Part shown: piece after piece, positions 52,404 through 61,615 of the stretch
How the letters are laid out: every line of letters begins with the position of its first letter
Numbering within the stretch: position 1 is the first letter of the stretch
NCBI GenBank assembly: GCA_000503195.1
Contig: AYSC01000003.1
Span: 1-64,000, forward strand
Source: Blastomonas sp. CACIA14H2
GTDB taxonomy: Bacteria > Pseudomonadota > Alphaproteobacteria > Sphingomonadales > Sphingomonadaceae
Direction of reading: 5' to 3'
DNA length: 64,000 nucleotides
Notes under the pieces: generated by a model
Database searches by the model: none
The model's input: only the letters and a program-made list of their open reading frames with translations
Told to the model about the DNA's origin: nothing
Made by a program: the position numbers and the translations under genes

Positions 52404-53597
52404 GTGGCTGAAGCAATCTGGACGATAAGCGATGTCGCGGCGACCGGGCCCCTGGCCGGCGTTCGCGTTCTGGACATGTCGAGCGTCGTGATGGGCCCGC
52501 TCGCCACGATGATGCTCGCCGATATGGGCGCGGACGTCATCAAGGTCGAGAACAAGGGCGGCACCCATGCCGGCGACATGATGCGCTATGCCGGATCGTC
52601 GCCCACGGGTGACCTCGGGCCGATCTTCATGGCGCTCAATCGCAACAAGAAGTCGGTGACGATCGACGGGCGCGAGGAGCAGGGCAAGGCGCAGCTCGAG
52701 GCGCTGCTGCGCGAAGCCGACGTGTTCTTCCACAATGTCCGCATGGCCGGAATGGCGCGGCTCGGCCTCGACTATGACTCGGTCAAGGCGATCAACCCGA
52801 ATATCATCTATGTCCATTGCTGCGGCTATGGCGCCGATGGACCCTATGGCAAGCGCCAGGCCTATGACGATCTGGTGCAGGCCGCATCGGGCTGGGCCGA
52901 TCTCTATGCCAAGCGTTCGGACGGTCCGCCCAGCTACACGCCGTCGCTGGTCGCCGACAAGACGGTGGGGCTGTTCGCGACGATCGCGACGCTCGCCGCC
53001 GTGGTGCACCGGCAGCGCACCGGCGAGGGGCAGTTCGTCTCGGTGCCGATGTTCGAATGCTTCACCTTCTTCAACATGGTCGAGAACCTGTACGGCCAGA
53101 CGTTCCCCGGCGAAGGCAGGTTCGGCTATACCCGCTCGATCAATCCCCGGCGCCGACCCTATCCGACCAGGGACGGCTTCATCGCCATCGTGCCATATGT
53201 CGACCGGCAATGGGCCCGATTCTTCGAGATCGGCGGGCGGCCGGGCGTGTTCGAGGATCCGCGCTTTTCAACGTACGAGGAACGCACCAAGCATACCGGA
53301 GAGCTCTACGCGATCATCGAGGAGGTCGCTGCGACCAAGACGACCGACGAATGGGTCGAGCTGCTCGACAAGGAGGACATTCCGGCGATGCGCTTCAACC
53401 CGATCGAGAAGGTGCCAGACGATCCGCATCTCAAGGCGACCGGGTTCTTCATGGACATGGCAGCACCGCATATCGGACCCTATCGCACGCTGCGCCATCC
53501 GATCGCGTTCACGGGCAGCCCTGCCAACCAGCGGCTCGCCCCGCAAAGCATCGGCGCGCAGAACGGCGAACTGCCCCGCGCTGCCAACGATGGTTAG
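52404..53597 (+). CDS. CaiB/BaiF type III CoA transferase
   Basis: A 397-residue type III CoA transferase starting at GTG after AAGGAGG. It has the motif VLDMSSVVMGPLATMMLADM, the CoA-binding VENKGG and the catalytic aspartate in QAYDDLVQAASG. It moves CoA between carboxylic acids. The substrate is unknown; no adjacent catabolic genes are seen. Confidence 0.92.
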   Translation: MAEAIWTISDVAATGPLAGVRVLDMSSVVMGPLATMMLADMGADVIKVENKGGTHAGDMMRYAGSSPTGDLGPIFMALNRNKKSVTIDGREEQGKAQLEALLREADVFFHNVRMAGMARLGLDYDSVKAINPNIIYVHCCGYGADGPYGKRQAYDDLVQAASGWADLYAKRSDGPPSYTPSLVADKTVGLFATIATLAAVVHRQRTGEGQFVSVPMFECFTFFNMVENLYGQTFPGEGRFGYTRSINPRRRPYPTRDGFIAIVPYVDRQWARFFEIGGRPGVFEDPRFSTYEERTKHTGELYAIIEEVAATKTTDEWVELLDKEDIPAMRFNPIEKVPDDPHLKATGFFMDMAAPHIGPYRTLRHPIAFTGSPANQRLAPQSIGAQNGELPRAANDG

Positions 53598-53615
53598 GAT
53601 GGCCGGACGGTCCGG

Positions 53616-53993
53616 TCAGCGCTGACGCGGAAAGGACGGGCTATAGGCATCGAGCACGCGCAGGAATCGCGGCGTTTCCTGCGCGGTTCCGACCGGCTTG
53701 CGCGCCAGCTTGGGGTTGATCGGGCGATCGAACGCCACGCCGAACTTCTCGCCGCGCACCCAGGCGATCTGGCCTCGCACCGGCCCGATATTGCGCAGGT
53801 CGGCGACGATCCGCTGGCCCTGCTCGATCTCGATATCCGATTCGACCATCATCCCGCCGCTCGAGAGGTTGCGCACCTTGACCTTGTGGCGCTCGCCGCT
53901 GTCTTCCAGCGTGAGTTCGGCGAGCAGGAACAGGCTGTCTCTCGCACGGCTCTCCTGGGTGTCGAGAGAATTCGGGCTGACAGGCATATTCAT
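53616..53993 (-). CDS. PilZ domain protein
   Basis: A 125-residue protein with a PilZ fold (RARDSLFLLAELTLED, NLSSGGMMVESD, RGQIAWVRGEKFGVAFD). The N-terminal arginine pair and the NxSxxG motif fit cyclic-di-GMP binding. It may read the signal from the two GGDEF/EAL proteins in the window. A GGTTAACC palindrome lies upstream at 54089. Confidence 0.87.
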   Translation of the reverse strand: MNMPVSPNSLDTQESRARDSLFLLAELTLEDSGERHKVKVRNLSSGGMMVESDIEIEQGQRIVADLRNIGPVRGQIAWVRGEKFGVAFDRPINPKLARKPVGTAQETPRFLRVLDAYSPSFPRQR

Positions 53994-54120
53994 CGGTCTG
54001 GCTTCCAGGCGGCAGGAGAGGCTTGTTTCCCCCAAAATGGCGGAAAACGATGCACGCCTCTCTTATAGCGCCAAGAGTGTCGCCAATTGGTTAACCGCTG
54101 CCTGCCAGGCAGGTCGGCTG

Positions 54121-54585
54121 TCAGTCGTCGCGCGAGATTTTTTCGCGGCGCTCATGCGCTTCCTGCGCCTCGACCGTCATCGTCGCGATGGGGCGGGCGA
54201 CCAGCCGGCCTAGCCCGATCGGTTCGCCGGTGACCTCGCAATAGCCGTACTCGCCCTCGTCGATCCGGCGCAGCGCGGAATCGATCTTGGCGATGAGCTT
54301 GCGCTGGCGATCGCGGGTGCGCAGTTCGATGCCCCAGTCGGTCTCGCTCGAGGCGCGATCGTTGAGATCGGGCTCGCGCATCGGGCCATCCTGCAACTGC
54401 TGCAGCGTGTCCTTGGATGCGGCCAGAATGGAACGCTTCCATTCCTGCAAAAGAGTGCGGAAATATTCCAGCTGGCGCGCGGACATATAGTCTTCGTCAG
54501 GCGAGGGAAAATAATCGCCCGCGATGTTCCTGCGCGCCTTGGCCAGCACATCGATGTCGTCGATAGCCGTGGAGATGGACGCCAT
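54121..54585 (-). CDS. dksA: DksA/TraR family transcription factor
   Basis: A 154-residue DksA with the coiled-coil N-terminal region (EYFRTLLQEWKRSILAAS) and the zinc-finger region reduced to one cysteine (YGYCEVTGEPIGLGRLVARP). It binds the RNA polymerase secondary channel and works with ppGpp. Zinc binding is doubtful with one cysteine. Confidence 0.92.
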   Translation of the reverse strand: MASISTAIDDIDVLAKARRNIAGDYFPSPDEDYMSARQLEYFRTLLQEWKRSILAASKDTLQQLQDGPMREPDLNDRASSETDWGIELRTRDRQRKLIAKIDSALRRIDEGEYGYCEVTGEPIGLGRLVARPIATMTVEAQEAHERREKISRDD

Positions 54586-55027
54586 TGAATGCTCCCGGTG
54601 GTGTTTGCAGCACCGCCGCTCCGCGCCCAGATCAGGCACGTCTCGTCGGCCTTAGGTTGCAGCGGCCTATAGCCAGCGGTTTGGGCCCATACAAGCGGCA
54701 AAAACTTGAGAATCAGGGGCGGTTCGGTGGTTTTCCTGCCGCATCCGCGAAGGCCGTACCGTCAAGCGCAAATCCGGCCCGGGCAAAGCGCGATGGTGGA
54801 TGGCATCGGTTAATTTTGTCGCGTTTTTCGGTTCCAAATCGGGACAGCAGGCCGCAGACACGCCGAAATGCCGAAGATTTTTGTCGCGCCCCAGGTCAAA
54901 TCAAGGTTAACACCATTGAGATTAACGCTTTGTTCTGGCTTGCATTGCATATCGGGACGCTGACCCGGCCCCTGGTTCTTGCTCCACGGGCCCCGGATTG
55001 GGCCCCAGGTCTGAGAGAGAAAACACA
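54586..55027. other. Leader region before the repeat protein
   Basis: A 442-nt gap between divergent dksA and the Ser/Gly repeat protein. It has AT-rich stretches (54810-54930), which could hold promoters, and a GGGCCCC pair (54988-54994 and 55000-55006) close to the start codon. I see no gene in it. Confidence 0.4.
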
Positions 55028-56494
55028 ATGTCTGTACGGATGGCCTTGGCAAAACTGTGCGCCTGCACCTGCGGCGGAGCGATCATCGGCGGTGGCGCGG
55101 TGCATGTCGCCGACACGCCGCCGGCGCAAGTGAAGCAGTATCGCCAGACAAAGACGACCAAGCCGATTCGCGGTCGCCAGATCGCCAAGGCGCCGGTCCG
55201 CAAGGTCAAGCGCGCGCGCCGACTGGTCGCCCGCACGCCGGTCCAGGCGACGCCCCAGGTGATCACCGTAACGACGCAGCAGGCACCGATCCCGCTGCCG
55301 CTGCCCGCCTATCCGCAGCAGGATTCGGGCGGCTTTTCGGGCGGTGGCGGCGGCTTCCCCGTCGTGGTCGGCGGCAGCGGCGGCTTTGGCGGCGGTTTCG
55401 GTGGCGGCTTTTTCGGCGGCTTTTTCGGCGGCGGCGGTGGCGGCGGCGGCAGCGTCGTGATCTCTTCGACCGGCTCGACCAGCACGTCGACCGGCGGTTT
55501 CACCAGCACCGGTGGATCGACCAGCACTTCGACCGGCGGCTTTACCAGCACCGGCGGCTCGACCAGCACCTCGTCGGGCAATATCTCGACCGGCGGCATC
55601 TCGACCTCGACGGGCGGTGTCAGCACCTCGACCGGTGGCGTCAGCACATCGACGGGTGGCGTCAGCACCTCCACCGGCGGCGTTTCGACCTCGACCGGCG
55701 GCGTCAGCACCTCGTCGGGCAATGTCAGCTCGTCTTCGGGCAATGTCAGCTCATCGAGCTCGTCGTCGTCCTCGTCCTCGTCGAGCTCGTCCTCTTCCAG
55801 CTCCTCCTCGTCGAGCTCGTCGTCTTCGGGCGGTGACAAGCCCGGCTATCCCGGCAAGCCCGGCCATCCGGGCAAGCCTGGCGGCTCGTCGGGCTCGAGC
55901 GGCTCGTCGGGCTCGAGCGGCTCGTCGGGCTCGAGCGGTTCTTCGGGCTCGTCCGGTTCGAGCGGCTCCTCGGGATCGTCCGGCAGCTCGTCCTCGTCGT
56001 CGAGCAGTTCTTCGAGCTCGTCCACCAGCAGCGGCTCGTCCGGATCGAGCGGTTCGACCGGTTCCACCGGATCTTCGGGTTCGAGCGGCTCGTCGGGATC
56101 CTCGGGGTCGAGCGGATCGACCGGTTCGTCGGGATCGAGCGGCTCTTCGTCCTCCTCGAGCAGCTCCAGCTCGTCGAGCTCGACGTCGTCCAGCACCTCT
56201 TCGGGTGCGACCTCGAGCAGCACCTCGTCGAGCTTCGGCGGTACCAGCAGCGGCAGCAGCGGTTCGACCGGATCGAGCGGCAGCACCGGCTCGTCGGGTT
56301 CGTCCAGCTCCAGCTCGTCTTCCTCGTCCTCGTCGAGCAGCTCGTCCAGCTCCAGCGGGGGCACCCCGCCGGACCATGGCACCGACGTTCCGGCGCCGCC
56401 CGCGATCCTGCTGTTCGGAGCAGGGGCCGTGGCACTGGCAGCGCGTCGGCGCTTCGCCAAGCGCAAGGAAGATGCAAAGCGCAACGCGGCCTGA
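55028..56494 (+). CDS. Ser/Gly/Thr repeat surface protein with PEP-CTERM-like signal
   Basis: A 488-residue protein. N-terminal segment (MSVRMALAKLCACTCGG) resembles a signal peptide. A basic region and a Gly/Phe-rich block precede tandem repeats (STSTGGV, FTSTGGS), poly-Ser runs, a GKPG collagen-like segment and SGSS repeats. The C-terminus VPAPPAILLFGAGAVALAARRR (first residue 454) resembles a PEP-CTERM sorting signal: a Pro-x-Pro motif, one helix and an Arg cluster. Such signals guide export and sorting by exosortase-type machinery. The nature of the protein is inferred. Confidence 0.75.
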   Translation: MSVRMALAKLCACTCGGAIIGGGAVHVADTPPAQVKQYRQTKTTKPIRGRQIAKAPVRKVKRARRLVARTPVQATPQVITVTTQQAPIPLPLPAYPQQDSGGFSGGGGGFPVVVGGSGGFGGGFGGGFFGGFFGGGGGGGGSVVISSTGSTSTSTGGFTSTGGSTSTSTGGFTSTGGSTSTSSGNISTGGISTSTGGVSTSTGGVSTSTGGVSTSTGGVSTSTGGVSTSSGNVSSSSGNVSSSSSSSSSSSSSSSSSSSSSSSSSSSGGDKPGYPGKPGHPGKPGGSSGSSGSSGSSGSSGSSGSSGSSGSSGSSGSSGSSSSSSSSSSSSSTSSGSSGSSGSTGSTGSSGSSGSSGSSGSSGSTGSSGSSGSSSSSSSSSSSSSTSSSTSSGATSSSTSSSFGGTSSGSSGSTGSSGSTGSSGSSSSSSSSSSSSSSSSSSSGGTPPDHGTDVPAPPAILLFGAGAVALAARRRFAKRKEDAKRNAA

Positions 56495-56542
56495 TCGGCC
56501 CGGCAGCGACCGTCACCGCTGCCCGCCATCGACCGTTAGCGG

Positions 56543-56573
56543 AAAGGGCGATCCCGTCGGGGTCGCCCTTTTT
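56543..56573 (+). terminator. Intrinsic terminator after the repeat protein
   Basis: AAGGGCGATCCC and GGGGTCGCCCTT (one T-G wobble) flank GTC, followed by TTT. A strong GC stem with a T-run fits a Rho-independent terminator. Confidence 0.75.
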
Positions 56574-56636
56574 GCGTCGGCAACCGCACGATTGCGGATT
56601 GCATCGGGGCGGGCGGGCAGGGCATAGGCTGGCCCC

Positions 56637-57908
56637 ATGCACGACATCAAATTCATCCGCGAAAACCCCGAAGCCTTTGACGCCGGTCTGGTCCGCAAGG
56701 GGCAGCCGCCGGTGGCAGCCGAAATCATCGCGCTCGACGCGAAGCGGCGCGAGGCGCTGAACGAATCGCAGGCGGCGCAGGCGCGGCGCAACGAGGCATC
56801 AAAGCTGATCGGCCAGGCCATGGCGCAGAAGGATGCGGAAAGGGCAGATGCGCTCAAGGCCGAGGTGGCCGAGCTCAAGACCCGGCTCACCGAGCTCGAG
56901 GAGCAGGCGCGCGCGAGCGACGCTGCGCTCGCCGAGCGGCTTGCTGCGCTGCCCAACCTGCCCGCGGCCGATGTGCCCGAGGGCGAGGACGAGACCGGCA
57001 ATGTCGAGCTGATGCGCTGGGGCGACCAGCCGCAATTCGATTTCGAGCCGAAGGAACATGCCGATATCGGCCCCGCACTCGGCATGGATTTCGAGACCGC
57101 AGCGAGGATCTCGGGCGCGCGCTTCACCTTCCTGCGCGGCGGCATCGCGCGGCTCAACCGTGCGCTCGGCCAGTTCATGCTCGATGCGCAGGTCGCGCGC
57201 GGCTACAACGAATGCGCGACGCCCTATCTGGTGCGCGACGAGGCCGTATTCGGCGTCGGCCAGCTGCCCAAGTTCGCGGAGGATCTGTTCCAGACCACCG
57301 ACGGCCGCTGGCTGATCTCCACCTCCGAGGTCAGCCTGACCAACAGCGTGCGCGAGCAGATCCTGACCGCGGCCGAGTTGCCGATCCGGCTGACCGCGCT
57401 GACACCCTGCTTCCGCTCCGAGGCGGGCTCTGCGGGGCGCGACACGCGCGGCCTCATCCGCCAGCACCAGTTCGAGAAGGTCGAGCTGGTCACCATCGCC
57501 GCGCCCGACCAGTCCGAGGCCGAGCACGAGCGCATGTGCGCCGCGTCCGAGGCCATCCTCCAGGCCCTGGGCCTGCCGTATCGCAAGATGCTGCTGTGCG
57601 CAGGCGACATGGGCCAGGCCAGCCGCAAGACCTATGACCTGGAGGTCTGGCTGCCTGGACAGAATGCCTATCGCGAGATCGCCAGCATCTCGAACTGCGG
57701 CGACTATCAGGCGCGGCGGATGAACACGCGCTACCGCCCCGAAGGCGAGAAGGGCACCGAGTTCGTCCACACGCTCAACGGATCGGCGCTGGCGATCGGG
57801 CGGACCCTGGTCGCGATCGTCGAGAACTACCAGCAGGCCGATGGCTCGGTCCGCGTGCCGGATGCGCTGCTGCCCTATATGGGCGGGATCGAAGTGCTGA
57901 AGCCTTAA
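56637..57908 (+). CDS. serS: Seryl-tRNA synthetase
   Basis: A 423-residue class II aminoacyl-tRNA synthetase charging tRNA-Ser. It has the N-terminal coiled coil (about 30-105) and the class II motifs ([20 protein letters not shown] for motif 2 and [14 protein letters not shown] for motif 3). Length is normal. Confidence 0.97.
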   Translation: MHDIKFIRENPEAFDAGLVRKGQPPVAAEIIALDAKRREALNESQAAQARRNEASKLIGQAMAQKDAERADALKAEVAELKTRLTELEEQARASDAALAERLAALPNLPAADVPEGEDETGNVELMRWGDQPQFDFEPKEHADIGPALGMDFETAARISGARFTFLRGGIARLNRALGQFMLDAQVARGYNECATPYLVRDEAVFGVGQLPKFAEDLFQTTDGRWLISTSEVSLTNSVREQILTAAELPIRLTALTPCFRSEAGSAGRDTRGLIRQHQFEKVELVTIAAPDQSEAEHERMCAASEAILQALGLPYRKMLLCAGDMGQASRKTYDLEVWLPGQNAYREIASISNCGDYQARRMNTRYRPEGEKGTEFVHTLNGSALAIGRTLVAIVENYQQADGSVRVPDALLPYMGGIEVLKP

Positions 57909-57914
57909 CCCTTT

Positions 57915-58060
57915 CCCCTCCCGCTTGCGGGAGGGGCAGGTTCAGCTTGCTGAGCCGGGGTGGGCCAGAAGGTGCTCAGCTTGCTGAACCGGGGCGGCGA
58001 GTGCAACGCTATGTCGTTCCCACCCCGGCCTGCGGCCACCCCTCCCGCACGCGGGAGGGG
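57915..58060. repeat. Composite dispersed repeat
   Basis: Both ends carry the same 10-bp palindrome CCCCTCCCGC/GCGGGAGGGG (57915-57936 and 58039-58060). Inside are two near-identical copies of TTCAGCTTGCTGAGCCGGGG (57941-57960 and 57975-57994). It lies between the convergent serS and receptor genes. It looks like a non-coding mobile or extragenic repeat. Confidence 0.6.
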
Positions 58061-58071
58061 AGAGATAGCGG

Positions 58072-60465
58072 TCAGAACTTCGCCGCGACCTGCACGCCGT
58101 ACAACCGAGGTTCGCCCGCGATGAAGGTCGCGGTGCCGAATGCGCCACCGGTATTGCCCGCGTCGATCAGATAATCCTCGTTGGTGAGGTTGCGGGCAAA
58201 GGCGGTGATCTCGTAGCGCCCGTCATCGAAGCGCACGCCCGCACGGGCATTGACCAGCAGATAGCCGTTCTCGCTCAGCCGCTCGCTGTTCGGGATTTCG
58301 AAGAACTGCTTGCTCGAATAGGTGACCGTCGGGAAGAGGAACAGCTCGGCGCTGTCGCCCACCGGAACGGTCACGTCGATCCCGGCTGCGGCCTTGTGCT
58401 TCGATTGCAGGCGGAAGCGGTTGTCCTGGAACGCCGGATTGGGCGATTCGATCTTGGCATCGATATAGGCATAATTGGCGAACAGGCGGACGTTGCTGCC
58501 GATGCGCAGCGCGCCTTCGACTTCCACCCCGAAATTGCCGGCATTGCCCGCGTTGACCGGCACGGTCTGGCCCTGCTGGTTGAAGAAGCTGGTCTGGAAG
58601 TTCGAATAGTCCTGGTAGAAGGCGCCGATCGAGCCCGAGAACCCGCCGAAGCTCGCCTTGACGCCGCCCTCGTAGTTCCAGATCTTCTCTTCCGGCACGA
58701 GCGTGAAGTTCGGCACCGGCCCAGCCGCCGTCGCGCTGGCGCTCAGGTTCAGCACCGGCGAGCGGCGGCCCTTGGAGATAGTGGCATAGACGTTGACCTG
58801 GTCGGTGACGCGGTAGAGTGCGTTGAAGCGCGGCAGCCACGCATCGAAATTGTCGCGGGCGCGGAAGACCTGGCCTGCGGTATCGGCCGCGCCGAGGAGC
58901 GAGACGCCGCGCACGCCCAAGGACGCGAAAATCTGGCTGCCGGGCTGGCGCGCGGTATAGGTCGAGGCGCGTTCCTCATACAGATAGCGCACACCAGCGG
59001 ACAGCTCGAACCGGTCGGACACGTCGAAGGTGAGGTCAGCAAAGGCCGAATAGACCGTGTTCTTGCCGCCATTGGTGAACGAACTGCTGTACGGCAGCAC
59101 GCTGGCCCCGCCCCGCGTCAGGATCGCGGTGGCGTTGCGCGCCGGGTTGGGGCTGTTGAGCGCGGCGCAGGTCGAAGCGCCCGGTACGCCGAGCGCGGCA
59201 GCGACATTGTTGCGCACCGGCGCGAAGGCGGGGAAGGGTGCGCAGCTGATATAGGTGCCCTCGTCGGTCACGAACGGCACGGCCTGGGTGCCCTGCTCGT
59301 GGAAGATGTTGAAGCCGAAAAAGCCGCGCAGCCGCTCGCTGTCATAGGCGAAGCGGGTTTCGTGGCTCATCTGTTCGCCTTGCGCATCCTCGGCGAACTC
59401 GAGGAAGAACAAGGCTGTGCCGTCGGCGTCGAAGGTCTCGAGGCTGTCGAACTTGCGATAGCCGGTGATCGAGGTCACCGACCAGCCGCCGCCCATCGGC
59501 GTCTGGAAGGTGACGCTGGCGTCATAGACCTCGCGGTTGAGACCCAGCCTGGGCAGGCCCAGGATCGCACGGCTGAGATCGGCGGGCGCGCCGCCCAGTT
59601 CGGCAAAGGTGAAGGGGCTGGTGGTGCCGCCCGTCGGCGCGATCGAACCGGACTTGAACGCGGTGCCGGGGTTGCGCTGCTGTTCATAGTTGAACACGAA
59701 GTCCATCGTGCTCTCGGCGGTCGGCCAGATGCGCAGCGACCCGCGAACGGCGAACTGGTCGATGCCGTTGAGGTCCGCCTGCGGGTTGGCGGTGGTGCGC
59801 GCCGAGGTCGTGCCGGCATCGCCCGCGATGTTGCGGACATAGCCGTCGCGCTTCTTGTACGATGCGGCGATGCGCCCGGCGATCTTGTCGTTGCCGACAT
59901 TGATCATCGCGCGGCCTTCATACAGGTTGAAATTGCCGTAGCTGCCGCGCAGGTCGGTCGAAAAGCCCGGCTCGGGCTTTGCGGTAATCACCGAGATCGC
60001 GCCAATCGTCGCGGCGGTGCCGAACAGCGTCGCCTGCGGTCCCTTGACCACCTCGACCCGGTCGATGTCGAACAGGTCGAAATACGATCCGCGCGAACGC
60101 GACACGTCGATACCGTTCAGATAGATCGTCACGCGCGGCGCGATCTGCGCGCTGCCCGAATCCGAGGTGATGCCGCGGATGACGAAGCCCGGATTGTTCG
60201 CGCTCTGCTCCTGGATGTTGAGGCCGGGAATATAGGCGGACAGCTCGTCGAACTCGTCGATGCCGATCTTGTCCATCTGCTCGCCGTTGATCGCCGAGAC
60301 GGTCAGCGGCACGTCCTGGATCGACTGCTCGCGCTTCTGCGCGGTGACGATGATGGTGTTGTCATCGCGGCTTTCGCTTTCCACCTGCTCCTGCGCGAAC
60401 GCGGGGCTGGCCGACAGGGCGATGGCGAGCGAAAGCATCGAGACGCGAACAGGGAAACGGGGCAT
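58072..60465 (-). CDS. TonB-dependent outer-membrane receptor
   Basis: A 797-residue protein with a signal peptide (MPRFPVRVSMLSLAIALSAS, cleavage at AFAQ), a TonB box-like segment (NTIIVTAQKR), a plug domain (VPLTVSAINGEQ, VEVVKGPQATLFG) and a 22-strand barrel with a C-terminal aromatic-rich end (YGVQVAAKF). It imports siderophore, cobalamin or carbohydrate ligands. The substrate is unknown. An aldo/keto reductase gene follows in the same direction. Confidence 0.94.
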   Translation of the reverse strand: MPRFPVRVSMLSLAIALSASPAFAQEQVESESRDDNTIIVTAQKREQSIQDVPLTVSAINGEQMDKIGIDEFDELSAYIPGLNIQEQSANNPGFVIRGITSDSGSAQIAPRVTIYLNGIDVSRSRGSYFDLFDIDRVEVVKGPQATLFGTAATIGAISVITAKPEPGFSTDLRGSYGNFNLYEGRAMINVGNDKIAGRIAASYKKRDGYVRNIAGDAGTTSARTTANPQADLNGIDQFAVRGSLRIWPTAESTMDFVFNYEQQRNPGTAFKSGSIAPTGGTTSPFTFAELGGAPADLSRAILGLPRLGLNREVYDASVTFQTPMGGGWSVTSITGYRKFDSLETFDADGTALFFLEFAEDAQGEQMSHETRFAYDSERLRGFFGFNIFHEQGTQAVPFVTDEGTYISCAPFPAFAPVRNNVAAALGVPGASTCAALNSPNPARNATAILTRGGASVLPYSSSFTNGGKNTVYSAFADLTFDVSDRFELSAGVRYLYEERASTYTARQPGSQIFASLGVRGVSLLGAADTAGQVFRARDNFDAWLPRFNALYRVTDQVNVYATISKGRRSPVLNLSASATAAGPVPNFTLVPEEKIWNYEGGVKASFGGFSGSIGAFYQDYSNFQTSFFNQQGQTVPVNAGNAGNFGVEVEGALRIGSNVRLFANYAYIDAKIESPNPAFQDNRFRLQSKHKAAAGIDVTVPVGDSAELFLFPTVTYSSKQFFEIPNSERLSENGYLLVNARAGVRFDDGRYEITAFARNLTNEDYLIDAGNTGGAFGTATFIAGEPRLYGVQVAAKF

Positions 60466-60625
60466 TGCGCATGTCCTCAGATTGAGTGGAATGCGCGCCC
60501 TCTGCATCCTCCAGGCGTCTTTTGTGCGTCGCAGCAATTACAGATTGATGGCGTTTCGGAATTCGCTTTGTAACATCGCGATATAAACCCGGCGGACGCG
60601 ATGGCAGCCGCCAGGGTGCGTGGTC

Positions 60626-61615
60626 TCAGAGCCGGACCATGGTCATGCCCATCTCGCCATAGCGCTGGCCGGCGGTCGATCCGGGCGGGGCAGCGGCATC
60701 GAGCGCGTCGAGATCGGCAGCAGTCAGCGACACGTTGACCGCCGCCATCGAATCCTCGAGCGTCGCCCGGCGCTTGGAGCCGGGGATGGGCACGATGTCC
60801 TCGCCCTGCGCCAGCAGCCAGGCGAGCGCGATCTGCGCGGGCGAGACGCGGTGCGCGACCGCGATCTGTTCGACCACGTCGACCAGTCCCATGTTGATCG
60901 CGAAATTCTCTTCCGAATAGCGCGGGTCGTTGAGCCGGTAGTCGCCCTCGGCCAGGTCCGAACGCTGGCTGATCTGGCCGGTCAGGAATCCCCGGCCCAG
61001 CGGGCTGTAGGGCACGAAGCCGATGCCGAGATCCTGGCACAGGGGCAGGATTTCCGCTTCCACTCCGCGCTCCCAGAGCGAATATTCGCTTTGCAGCGCG
61101 GCGATCGGGTGGGTGGCATCGGCGCGGCGAATGGTCTCGGGCCCCGCTTCGGACAGCCCCAGATAGCGCACCTTGCCCTCTTCGACGAGCCGCGACATCG
61201 CGCCGACCGTCTCCTCGATCGGCACGTTGGGGTCGACGCGATGCTGGTAATAGAGGTCGATCGTGTCAATGCCGAGCCGCTTGAGCGAGCCCTCGCAGGC
61301 GCGACGCACATTTTCCGGGCTCGAATCGACGCCGCGATAGCCGCCATCCTCGATCTTGAAGCCGAACTTGGTGGCAATGACCAGCCGGTCGCGACGGCCG
61401 CGGATCGCCTGGCCCAGCAGCTCCTCGTTGATATAGGGGCCATAGACCTCGGCGGTATCGAAGAAGGTGACGCCGAGTTCGATCGCGCGCTCGAGCGTGG
61501 CGATCGACTCGCGATGATCGGCCTTGCCGTACATCGCCGTACCGATGCCGGCCATCGGCATGCAGCCCAGGCCCAGCGCGGACACCTGAAGCCCGCCCAG
61601 CTTGCGATAGATCAT
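60626..61615 (-). CDS. Aldo/keto reductase
   Basis: A 329-residue TIM-barrel NADPH oxidoreductase. The catalytic Asp53, Tyr58, a lysine (IATKFG) and a histidine (YYQHR) are present. The substrate is unknown. The start overlaps the symporter stop as ATGA, so they are coupled. Confidence 0.93.
   Translation of the reverse strand: MIYRKLGGLQVSALGLGCMPMAGIGTAMYGKADHRESIATLERAIELGVTFFDTAEVYGPYINEELLGQAIRGRRDRLVIATKFGFKIEDGGYRGVDSSPENVRRACEGSLKRLGIDTIDLYYQHRVDPNVPIEETVGAMSRLVEEGKVRYLGLSEAGPETIRRADATHPIAALQSEYSLWERGVEAEILPLCQDLGIGFVPYSPLGRGFLTGQISQRSDLAEGDYRLNDPRYSEENFAINMGLVDVVEQIAVAHRVSPAQIALAWLLAQGEDIVPIPGSKRRATLEDSMAAVNVSLTAADLDALDAAAPPGSTAGQRYGEMGMTMVRL

Noticed and set aside
55480-56340. CRISPR-like repeat array
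   Set aside because: The repeats are short, in-frame codon repeats coding Ser/Gly/Thr units and have no spacers of unique sequence.
55512-56642. Several long open frames inside the Ser/Gly repeat gene on both strands
   Set aside because: They arise from the repeated GC-rich triplets of the sense gene, which has a signal-like start, a sorting signal and a terminator.
58396-60573. A 725-codon frame antisense to the TonB-dependent receptor
   Set aside because: It mirrors a real receptor gene; composition is Arg/Ala/Glu-rich without domains.
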